NCBI GenBank assembly: GCA_037133215.1
Contig: JBAXOM010000018.1
Coordinates: forward strand, 1 to 24,466
DNA from: F1-60-MAGs149 sp037133215
GTDB taxonomy: Bacteria > Actinomycetota > Thermoleophilia > Gaiellales > F1-60-MAGs149
Length of the DNA: 24,466 bases
Direction of reading: 5' to 3'
The stretch's first letter is position 1. Each line of letters opens with the position of its first letter. Positions 15,995 to 22,315 of this stretch are shown here, piece after piece. A program made the translations under genes and the position numbers. Under the pieces are notes generated by a model. The model was not told where the DNA came from. It did not search any database and worked only from the letters and a program-made list of their open reading frames with translations.

Positions 15995-17359
15995 CTAGCT
16001 CTTCTGCCAAGGAGCGAGCTGGAACTCGCCGTTGGTGAACGGTGCTGGCTGAATGATCGTGCCGTTTGCGCCATTCTGGATCTGGAAGAACAGGTGAGCC
16101 TGCGAGAGGCTCATATCTGCCTGCTCGGCCGGGTACGAAAGGCCGTGGTTCTCAGGCAAGGAGTAGCCGCCGTTGACGCCACGCCAGATCATCTTGCGGA
16201 GCGAGTCTTGCGTGGCCTTGAAATCAGAACCACCCTGCATCGCCCAGGCGTTGGCCAGCATGTAGACCTCGTCGTAGTTCGAACCGGAGTTCGAGTAACC
16301 ACACGGCTTGCTGAACTTGGCCTGGTAGCGCTCACCGAACGACTTGCCGATTGCGTCGCCGTAGACGCCGGTCACGGTCGCCCAAACGGCGCCGTTTGCG
16401 GATTCGCCGGCCAACTCGAGGTACTCCGGCACGGACGCGCCGTACTGCACGTAGAGCAGCGAGTCGGTCGGATCGGCAGCAAAGCCCTTCGTAAAGGTCG
16501 CGAGCTCAGATGGCAGGTAGTGCGTGTTCATCACCACTGCGGCATCGGCAGCCTTGACCTTCGCGAGGATCGGGCCCCAGTCGGTCATGGCGCCGGCACC
16601 CATTGGCTCGACACCTGCGATCTCCCAACCGTCCTTCGGTGCCTGCTCTTGCGTCACCTTCGAGATGACCTGGGAGTACGGGACGTTGCCCTCGACGATG
16701 AAGATCTTCTTGTTGCGAGGCTTCCACGACCCGGCCGAAACGAGATTATTCAGGAAGGCCGGGAAACCCTTGCCGTACCACGTCTCCGGAGGATCGACCT
16801 GGAAGATGCAGCTGTACTTCGGATCCGAACTGATCTTGTCGCACTGTGCCTGCGACGTCGATGCGTTGAGGAACGGTGCGCCGTAACTGGCGGCAGCGTC
16901 CATGGCGGCATCCCATGCCAGCAGATATCCGTTGATCACCGCGTCGACCTTCTGGTCGGCGAGCTTCTGGTAGTTCTGCTGGATCTTCTCGGGCGAGACA
17001 ATGTCGGTGTCGAGTGCAACCAGCTTGAGCTTGCGCCCAGCAACACCTCCGGCAGCATTGATCTCGTCAACGGCCAGCTGGGCACCGTTGTTCATCTGCT
17101 CACCGTCGGCCGCGTTCGGTCCGGTCAGTGGGTAGAGTCCGCCGATCACGTAGTCGGCTGTCGAGCCACCGCCACCAGTGGAGGCCGCTGCGTCGCCGCC
17201 GCCACCGCTACCGCTGTCGCTTGCTCCACAGGCAGCGAGTACGCCGCCGACCATCAACGTGGCACCGGCAACGGCACCACCCTTCAGAAATGTCTGGCGC
17301 TTAATCGACCGCTGGACGTTTTCGCCAGCGGGCGTTGCGCCCTCTTCTCCTTCGATCAT
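15995..17359 (-). CDS. Liv-type ABC transporter substrate-binding lipoprotein, 454 aa
   Basis: This is a periplasmic-binding-protein type I (Peripla_BP_6) protein: YVIGGLYPLTGPNAADGEQM, then GAQLAVDEINAAGGVAGRKLKLV. The N-terminus has a KRQTFLKGG Tat-like motif, a hydrophobic segment, and the lipobox LAAC with Cys44, followed by a Gly/Ser-rich linker. It is therefore probably an exported, lipid-anchored protein. The ATG at 17359 is chosen because GGAGGG (17372 to 17367) lies 7 nt upstream; an upstream in-frame start at 17428 would run into the preceding gene. The family binds branched-chain amino acids, amides, urea or aromatic acids; the ligand cannot be assigned. It sits between the HDAC-family gene and livG. 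Confidence 0.92.
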   Translation of the reverse strand: MIEGEEGATPAGENVQRSIKRQTFLKGGAVAGATLMVGGVLAACGASDSGSGGGGDAAASTGGGGSTADYVIGGLYPLTGPNAADGEQMNNGAQLAVDEINAAGGVAGRKLKLVALDTDIVSPEKIQQNYQKLADQKVDAVINGYLLAWDAAMDAAASYGAPFLNASTSQAQCDKISSDPKYSCIFQVDPPETWYGKGFPAFLNNLVSAGSWKPRNKKIFIVEGNVPYSQVISKVTQEQAPKDGWEIAGVEPMGAGAMTDWGPILAKVKAADAAVVMNTHYLPSELATFTKGFAADPTDSLLYVQYGASVPEYLELAGESANGAVWATVTGVYGDAIGKSFGERYQAKFSKPCGYSNSGSNYDEVYMLANAWAMQGGSDFKATQDSLRKMIWRGVNGGYSLPENHGLSYPAEQADMSLSQAHLFFQIQNGANGTIIQPAPFTNGEFQLAPWQKS

Positions 17360-17380
17360 GGATCTTCCCTCCAAGGTTGT

Positions 17381-17396
17381 GCTTCCAACTGGAAGC
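17381..17396. promoter_or_regulatory. 16-bp inverted repeat before the binding-protein gene
   Basis: GCTTCCA and TGGAAGC arms are separated by 2 nt. The site lies in the 43-nt gap between the HDAC-family gene and the binding-protein gene, 21 nt before the start codon. It could be a small operator or an mRNA hairpin that adjusts expression of the binding protein relative to the genes upstream. Confidence 0.35.
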
Positions 17397-17402
17397 GGGG
17401 TA

Positions 17403-18506
17403 CTAACGCGTCGGTACGTTCTCCACAAGCGCAGCCGACTGGTCGATCAGAGCCGCCTGATGCGGCTGCAGATCCTGTCCACCGATCCCTGCAAAGATCG
17501 GCAGGTACGGATCTTCGACCGGCGTGCGATGCCCGGTCAGTTCTTCGAGTACGGCTAGTCCGCAGAACGGCACGTATGCCGCGGAGTAGCCGCCCTCATG
17601 CGTAAAGACGAGGTGCGACTTGTTGGCCGCGGCGGTGTCCATAAACACCCGCGTCAACTGGCGGTACCCGTCAGAGTGCATCTGCTGTCGAGCCAACGGA
17701 TCAAGCGCGCTGGCGTCGAGGCCCGAGGCCACAAGAATCAGGTCGGGCTGGAAGCGATTCAGTGCTGGGACAACGACGCGCTCGAACGCGCTGATGTACG
17801 CACCCACACCCGATCCAGCTGGCAGGGGCACATTGATGTTGGCACCAACGCCCGCCCCTTCGCCGACCTCGTCGACCATGCCAGAGTCCGGTGGGAAGTA
17901 ACGATCTTGATGCAGCGAGATCGTCAGAACCGATGGGTCGTCGTAAAACGCCCACTGCGTCCCGTTGCCATGGTGCACGTCCCAGTCGACGACGGCAACG
18001 CGCTCGAGCCCGAGCGCCTGACGCGCATGCATCGCACCGAGAGCAGCGTTCGAGAACATGCAGAAGCCCCGACCAAGATCTTTCTGCGCGTGATGGCCAG
18101 GGGGCCGTACGAGTGCGTAGGCCGTATCGAGCTCGCCACTGACGACCTTCTCGATCGCGATTAGCGTGCCACCGACAGCCAACAGGGCAATCTCAAAACC
18201 GCCACCGGAAAACGGCGTGATCTCGCCGGCGTCACCACCACCGGTGTCGCTCAGCTCCTTCATGCGAGCGACGTATTCCTTGGTGTGGTAGCGCTCAACC
18301 TCTTCGACCGTCGCCATCCGAGGCTTAACGGGAACGAGGTGATCGGCCATGCCGCTGACGTCGATCAGGTTCTTAAAGCGGCGCTTGGTCGAGGGGTTTT
18401 CGGCGTGCTCTCCCGGCTCAAGCCACCCACCGGCTGGCATGAAGGCGGCACCAGAACGGGTGTCCCACCACATGTAACGCTCGTCCCAAACAAGTCCGGT
18501 TTTCAT
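17403..18506 (-). CDS. Histone deacetylase-family (class II-like) amidohydrolase, 367 aa
   Basis: This is a zinc amidohydrolase of the arginase/deacetylase fold. Catalytic residues are RPPGHHA (His138, His139), DWDVHHGNGT (zinc ligands Asp176 and His178), SGLDAS (zinc ligand Asp264) and HEGGYS (Tyr307). All are present, so it should be active. Bacterial relatives remove acetyl groups from polyamines or hydrolyse other small amides. Its place directly before a solute-binding protein and importer suggests a small-molecule substrate and not protein. AGAGGG lies about 7 nt before the ATG. The upstream gap of 81 nt may hold a separate promoter. The length is normal for bacterial members. Confidence 0.9.
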   Translation of the reverse strand: MKTGLVWDERYMWWDTRSGAAFMPAGGWLEPGEHAENPSTKRRFKNLIDVSGMADHLVPVKPRMATVEEVERYHTKEYVARMKELSDTGGGDAGEITPFSGGGFEIALLAVGGTLIAIEKVVSGELDTAYALVRPPGHHAQKDLGRGFCMFSNAALGAMHARQALGLERVAVVDWDVHHGNGTQWAFYDDPSVLTISLHQDRYFPPDSGMVDEVGEGAGVGANINVPLPAGSGVGAYISAFERVVVPALNRFQPDLILVASGLDASALDPLARQQMHSDGYRQLTRVFMDTAAANKSHLVFTHEGGYSAAYVPFCGLAVLEELTGHRTPVEDPYLPIFAGIGGQDLQPHQAALIDQSAALVENVPTR

Positions 18507-18538
18507 AGGTTTTCCCTCTCTCGTCTCCGCTCGGCGCT

Positions 18539-18568
18539 ACTGTAACTCTCGGCCCGAGGAAATAGCAA
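18539..18568 (-). promoter_or_regulatory. Possible internal promoter before the HDAC/transporter genes
   Basis: On the minus strand TTGCTA (18568 to 18563) and TACAGT (18544 to 18539) are 18 nt apart, each matching the consensus at four of six positions. An 11-nt dyad, CTCGG-G-CCGAG, lies in the spacer. The leader to the ATG at 18506 would be about 25 nt. This is the longest gap in the minus-strand gene run, so a second promoter here is plausible. Confidence 0.35.
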
Positions 18569-18587
18569 GTGGCAATTTCTCCACTGT

Positions 18588-19607
18588 TTAGATTTGCTCG
18601 GTCTGCCCTGTTTGTAGCGACCGGTTTGCGGCGAGTGCCACTCGCAAAGCGAGCAAGGCGTCCTCGCCCGTCGCTCGCTGAGGGGTCGCGTCGGAGGCAA
18701 TGCAGTCGATCAGGTAGCCGACCTCACGGCCCCACGGATCGGACCCCGCAGCATCGATCGTGCGCGCCGAACCACTCGTCGGATAGACGGTGAGTGCATT
18801 CGCCGCGTGGTCGACGCCCCCGATATTTCCCCCGTCTTCGCTCGGCGCAGCCGAGAACGGATACTCGATCACCCCCTCCGTTCCGAGCACACGCATGCCG
18901 CTCGTGAAGGGGTAGCTGGCGGGTAAGAGCAACCCACCCTCGGCCGTCGCGATACCCCCCTCACACGTGATTGTCGCGACCATGTGTTGCGGTGCGTCGT
19001 AGGGACCGACAGTGACGGCACGGGCGTGCACCGAACGTGGCCGGCCGAGCAAGAGGTTGATCTGGTCGATGTCGTGGATCAGAAAGTCCACGGCCACACC
19101 ACCCGATATGTCGGGATTAGACATCCACTCGTTCCAGTCGGGCGGCGCCGAGAGTCGCAGGGTGCTGACGACCTGCGGCGTGCCGATCGTGCCGGCCGCG
19201 ACCTGACGCACGAGCTCCTCGTACTCAGCCCAAAAGCGCAGTACGAATCCGAGCAACAGTTTGCGACCGCTCGCATCGCGTGCCCCGATGATCGCCTCGG
19301 CGTCTTCGATCGTCAACGCAATCGGCTTCTCGAGCAAGACGTCGCAGCCGGCCGCGAACGCGGCCTCCGCCATCGGTCGATGCAGTGGCGTCGGCAGGCA
19401 AATGTCGACAACCTGAATATCGTCACGTGCCAACGTTGCCAGCAGATCGTCCGAGACCTCCGCCCCACAGGTCTCCGCGACCTTGGCCGCCCCCTCGAGC
19501 GTCCGCGAGGCAACCACGCGAACCTCTGCGCGGTCCGCATGTTCCGCCCAGGCGGCGGCATGCGTCCGGGCCATAAAGCCCGAGCCGAGGATCGCGACGC
19601 CGATCAT
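18588..19607 (-). CDS. Gfo/Idh/MocA-family NAD(P)-dependent oxidoreductase, 339 aa
   Basis: This has an N-terminal Rossmann fold with MIGVAILGSGFMARTHAAAW (dinucleotide-binding GxGxM), the conserved EKP at 93-95 (VLLEKPIAL), and the catalytic-domain segment GGVAVDFLIHDIDQINLLLG with Asp174 and His178. It oxidises or reduces sugars, inositols or related polyols. The ATG at 19607 overlaps the stop of the TIM-barrel gene (ATGA), so the two are coupled; an upstream in-frame extension would lie inside that gene. The pairing of a MocA-type dehydrogenase with a xylose-isomerase-like TIM barrel is the usual arrangement in inositol or rare-sugar catabolism. Confidence 0.92.
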   Translation of the reverse strand: MIGVAILGSGFMARTHAAAWAEHADRAEVRVVASRTLEGAAKVAETCGAEVSDDLLATLARDDIQVVDICLPTPLHRPMAEAAFAAGCDVLLEKPIALTIEDAEAIIGARDASGRKLLLGFVLRFWAEYEELVRQVAAGTIGTPQVVSTLRLSAPPDWNEWMSNPDISGGVAVDFLIHDIDQINLLLGRPRSVHARAVTVGPYDAPQHMVATITCEGGIATAEGGLLLPASYPFTSGMRVLGTEGVIEYPFSAAPSEDGGNIGGVDHAANALTVYPTSGSARTIDAAGSDPWGREVGYLIDCIASDATPQRATGEDALLALRVALAANRSLQTGQTEQI

Positions 19608-20398
19608 CCCAACCCCAGCGTGTTGAGATGTTCGCGCGAGCGCGTCATGGCAGCAGTCACCTCCGCCAGCGGCGGCCACGGCTCGCCTTGAAACTCGATC
19701 TCAACGGATAACGGCCCTGTGTAGCCACCCGCTTCGAGCACACCAAGGATGGCGGCGAAGTCGACATGCCCATCACCGGGACCAGGAAAGTCCCAAACTC
19801 CAGGCCCGCCGCGCTTGTCCTTCAGGTGCACGTTGCTGAGATACGGGAGCATCGTTGCGATGTCGTCGGCCGCTGCGGTGTCACCGTAGAACTCGCAGTT
19901 CGCCGTGTCGTAGGCAACCAGCACACGAGGGTGGCCGATCCGCTCGAGCAGCGGCAGCGTCTTCGTACCGGTGGCCATGATGTCGCCGTGAATCTCGAGC
20001 GCGACATCGACGCCAGCGTCGTCGGCTGCTTCCGCGAGGCGCGTGATGCCCTCGAGAAAGGCCGACTCGTTCTCGTCCTGGCTCGAGTGCCCACCGATTG
20101 CCGTGTTCATGACGGGGACGCCGTAGTCGGCGCACCAGCGGACGGCCTTGATGCCAAGCTCCACACCCTCGGGTGTCGTCAGATCCGAGTGCGCACTGAG
20201 CACCGTCAGGTCGAGACCGTAGTCCGCGAGACGAGCGCGCAGTTCGGCCTGGGGAGCATCGAGGTCGACATGCTCAGTCCAGCCGAGGACGGCGGTCAAC
20301 TCAACGGCGTCGTAGCCGGCTTCGACGATGCCTGTCAGCGCCTGATCGAAGTCGTACGTGTGGTACGAGTTTGTGTGTCCTGCCAGTCGGTTGTTCAT
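19604..20398 (-). CDS. Sugar phosphate isomerase/epimerase-family TIM barrel, second paralogue, 264 aa
   Basis: This is an xylose-isomerase-like TIM barrel with probable metal ligands VALEIHGD (Glu135), AYDTAN (Asp164), NVHLKDKRGG (His191) and SVEIEF (Glu233). It starts at 20398, where GAGGAGGG (20415 to 20408) is 9 nt upstream; the in-frame ATG at 20407 directly abuts that site and is unlikely. The start overlaps the stop of the VOC gene by 1 nt. It is a paralogue of the gene at 8731-9534. It is coupled to the MocA-type oxidoreductase that follows. Confidence 0.9.
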   Translation of the reverse strand: MNNRLAGHTNSYHTYDFDQALTGIVEAGYDAVELTAVLGWTEHVDLDAPQAELRARLADYGLDLTVLSAHSDLTTPEGVELGIKAVRWCADYGVPVMNTAIGGHSSQDENESAFLEGITRLAEAADDAGVDVALEIHGDIMATGTKTLPLLERIGHPRVLVAYDTANCEFYGDTAAADDIATMLPYLSNVHLKDKRGGPGVWDFPGPGDGHVDFAAILGVLEAGGYTGPLSVEIEFQGEPWPPLAEVTAAMTRSREHLNTLGLG

Positions 20399-20754
20399 CA
20401 GAACCATCCCTCCTCATTGGGATTTGCGTATTCCATGTACTCGACGAGTGCTCCGCCGACGCGAACGAAGGCAACGCGGGCGAAACCGTCGCCCACCACG
20501 AACGGTTCGAGCAATACCTCGTCGTCACCAATCGCGGCCTCAAGGTCTGTCACGCGGTACGCCACGTGCGGGTCGGTGCGGAGTGGTCCGGTGACGGGCG
20601 TGTCGGGCTCGAAGCGCAAAAATTCGACGTGGTGCGAATGGGCGCGGGGATTCGTGACCCACACGCGCGTCGCCTCAACCCATGTCTCGCCGGGCTGGTG
20701 TTCCTCGGTGACGACTCCAATGTGATCGAACTGGCCTCGCTCGAATCCACTCAT
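20398..20754 (-). CDS. VOC-superfamily (glyoxalase/dioxygenase-like) protein, 118 aa
   Basis: This is a short vicinal-oxygen-chelate protein: FDHIGVVTEE at the first metal-ligand strand, SHHVEFLRFE, HVAYRVTDLEAAI and the final GALVEYMEY. Histidines and glutamates are in the expected places for metal binding. AAGGAG 6 nt upstream supports the ATG at 20754. Members include epimerases, dioxygenases, glyoxalases and resistance proteins, so its reaction cannot be told. It is the first gene of the long minus-strand unit, downstream of the 78-bp palindrome, and overlaps the TIM-barrel gene by 1 nt. Confidence 0.85.
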   Translation of the reverse strand: MSGFERGQFDHIGVVTEEHQPGETWVEATRVWVTNPRAHSHHVEFLRFEPDTPVTGPLRTDPHVAYRVTDLEAAIGDDEVLLEPFVVGDGFARVAFVRVGGALVEYMEYANPNEEGWF

Positions 20755-20812
20755 CGCTTCTCCTTCTTCGCGCCTTCGTGGACGCAATCCAAGCACGGCG
20801 AGTAGGCGCAGG

Positions 20813-20890
20813 TCAACTTTGCTTTGGGGTCAGGCCCCTATGCAAAGTTGCTCAACTTTGCATAGGGGCCTGACCCCAAAGCAAAGTTGA
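20813..20890. repeat. 78-bp perfect palindrome of two inverted GGGGTCAGGCCCC repeats
   Basis: Two 38-nt halves (20813-20850 and 20853-20890) are exact reverse complements around a 2-nt centre (CT). Each half is itself an imperfect hairpin with the core GCTTTGGGGTCAGGCCCC, so the element is two copies head to head. It belongs to the same family as the repeat at 6919-6965. It lies 22 nt past the stop of the RraA-type gene and 58 nt before the VOC start, so it may separate the two transcription units as a terminator. Confidence 0.95.
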
Positions 20891-20912
20891 AGGCGGCGGA
20901 ACGAGAGAACGA

Positions 20913-21557
20913 CTAGAGAATGCGGTGGTCGTCGAACACGCTACGCAACGTCTGGCCGGCGGCGAGTGCTGCACGCACCGTGTCTTCGCCCTGCAGCTTC
21001 TCGGCAGCAAGCCGGACGACCTCGTCGATCGCCTGCTGAGGGATGGCGACGACGCCATCGCGATCGCCGACGATCAGGTCGCCGGGGGAAATCTCGACAC
21101 CCGCACAGGTGATCGGCACATTGTGCGCTGCGATCGAGACACGCCCCTGCGAATCGCGCGGTGATGCGCCGAAACAGAAAGTGGCAAAGCCCATGGCCGC
21201 AAGTTGCTGCGTGTCGCGCACAGGGGCATCGCTGACCACACCGACCGCACCGCGGGCCGTGGCACTGGTAGCGAGCAACTCGCCCCAGATCGCGGCCTCA
21301 CGACAGGTACTGATGACAACGACGGTACCCAGACCAATCGCATCAACGGCGGCAATCTCGCCTTCGTAGGGATCGCTCGCATCGCCGGGCTGGTCGCTCG
21401 CGAGCAACGTATGAGCAGGTCCGATCACGCGCATGCCCGGCTCGAGCGCAACGACGCGTGCGTCGAGAACCTGGTCGCAGAAGCCCAGCCGATCAAGACA
21501 GTCCGAGGCCAACGCGGCGCTGATGGCGGCAAACGTTTTGTTGACGGCTTGCGTCAC
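20913..21557 (-). CDS. RraA/HMG-aldolase-family protein, 214 aa
   Basis: This belongs to the RraA-like family, which includes 4-hydroxy-4-methyl-2-oxoglutarate (HMG/CHA) aldolases and regulators of RNase E. Visible features are GMRVIGPAHT, WGELLATSATARGAVGVVSDAPVRD (residues 91-115, with Arg114-Asp115 of the metal/substrate site) and VGDRDGVVAIP (163-173). In this metabolic setting an aldolase or decarboxylase of a C4-C6 keto acid is more likely than an RNase inhibitor. The start is taken as the GTG at 21557 because a -10-like TACGAT ends 6 nt before it; the open frame continues to 21905 but that part is antisense to the creatininase-family gene and looks non-coding. It is divergent from that gene across 17 nt. 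Confidence 0.88.
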   Translation of the reverse strand: MTQAVNKTFAAISAALASDCLDRLGFCDQVLDARVVALEPGMRVIGPAHTLLASDQPGDASDPYEGEIAAVDAIGLGTVVVISTCREAAIWGELLATSATARGAVGVVSDAPVRDTQQLAAMGFATFCFGASPRDSQGRVSIAAHNVPITCAGVEISPGDLIVGDRDGVVAIPQQAIDEVVRLAAEKLQGEDTVRAALAAGQTLRSVFDDHRIL

Positions 21558-21568
21558 AGGACTATCGT
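21541..21568 (+). promoter_or_regulatory. Leaderless promoter of the creatininase-family gene
   Basis: TTGACG (21541-21546) and TATCGT (21563-21568) are 16 nt apart, and the -10 box ends 6 nt before the ATG at 21575. The -35 box lies inside the 5' end of the divergent RraA-type gene. No Shine-Dalgarno sequence is present. Confidence 0.55.
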
Positions 21569-21569
21569 A
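21564..21569 (-). promoter_or_regulatory. -10 box of the RraA-type gene, overlapping the divergent -10
   Basis: On the minus strand TACGAT is followed by 6 nt and the GTG at 21557. Five of its six base pairs are shared with the plus-strand -10 box TATCGT at 21563-21568, so the two promoters overlap back to back. The -35 region (about 21587-21592) is weak. Confidence 0.45.
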
Positions 21570-21574
21570 TCGCC

Positions 21575-22315
21575 ATGACTGCGCATCGTCTCGCTCTGCT
21601 CGCCGCACCCGAAGTTCGGGCCCTCGCCGCCGCCGGCACGCCGGCGCTGTGGGCGATCGGCTCGACCGAGCAGCACGGCACACACCTCGTGACTGGCTTC
21701 GATCTCGCCTCGGCGCAGGCCGTCTGCGATCGAGCCGCCGAGCGCTGCCCGCGCGATGTCGCACTACTGCCTGGCCTGCCGTTTGGCTCGTCTGACCACT
21801 GGCTCCCGCTCGGCGCAACGTGGTCGCTCTCGCCCACCACGCTGGTCTCACTCGTCGGCGATGTAGCACGCTCAGCTGCTGCCGCGGGCTTTCGGCGATT
21901 GACAATCGTCAATGGCCATGCCGGCAATATTGGCCCAGCGGTGACGGCTGTTGGTGGCCTCGTCGCCGACACCACGGTCGTCGAGTTTCTCTCCTATTGG
22001 ACCCTCGTCGATCCCGAGCGGATCAAGGCGTTGTCACCGAGCGACGGCGGCGGGGTTGGCCATGCCGGCGAGGTCGAGACGTCAATCGCGCTGTACCTCG
22101 GTGGGCTCGCCGTCGACGAACGCCTTCCGGCACCGGCCGGCAAGGAGGTATCTGAAGGACCGGGCTCGAGCGACCCGATTATCCGTGCGCCCCGCCCGTT
22201 GACCGAAGCGCCCAGCGGCGTCTACGGTAATCCAACCACCGCCACGCGCGAGCTCGGCGAGCTGATGATCGAGACGGCGGCCGATCGCCTCGCCGCCCAT
22301 CTGACTGACGCATGA
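21575..22315 (+). CDS. Creatininase-family amidohydrolase, 246 aa
   Basis: The fold and metal site of the creatininase family are clear: AIGSTEQHGTHLVTGFD (Glu32, His34, Asp43), SSDHW, VNGHAGN (His115) and GHAGEVETS (Glu166, Glu168). Members hydrolyse creatinine, formamides such as FAPy or 3-dehydro compounds, or mature peptides (MftE); the exact activity is not shown by these residues. It has a leaderless promoter. Its stop overlaps the ATG of the next gene by 4 nt (ATGA), so it is coupled to the NAD-kinase-like gene and to the GcvP-like gene beyond it. No mycofactocin genes are nearby, which speaks against MftE. Confidence 0.9.
   Translation: MTAHRLALLAAPEVRALAAAGTPALWAIGSTEQHGTHLVTGFDLASAQAVCDRAAERCPRDVALLPGLPFGSSDHWLPLGATWSLSPTTLVSLVGDVARSAAAAGFRRLTIVNGHAGNIGPAVTAVGGLVADTTVVEFLSYWTLVDPERIKALSPSDGGGVGHAGEVETSIALYLGGLAVDERLPAPAGKEVSEGPGSSDPIIRAPRPLTEAPSGVYGNPTTATRELGELMIETAADRLAAHLTDA

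Noticed and set aside
15872..17605. A 577-codon open frame on the plus strand
   Set aside because: It is antisense to livG, the binding-protein gene and part of the HDAC-family gene, all with clear motifs. Its translation has no recognisable domain, and long antisense frames are common in GC-rich DNA.
20813..20890. CRISPR repeat or transposon end
   Set aside because: There is no regular repeat-spacer array, no transposase gene and no target-site duplication that I can see next to it.
21558..21905. N-terminal extension of the RraA-type gene to give a 330-aa protein
   Set aside because: The extension is antisense to the creatininase-family gene, is Arg/Ser-rich low-complexity, and lies beyond the promoter-like box that fits the GTG at 21557.
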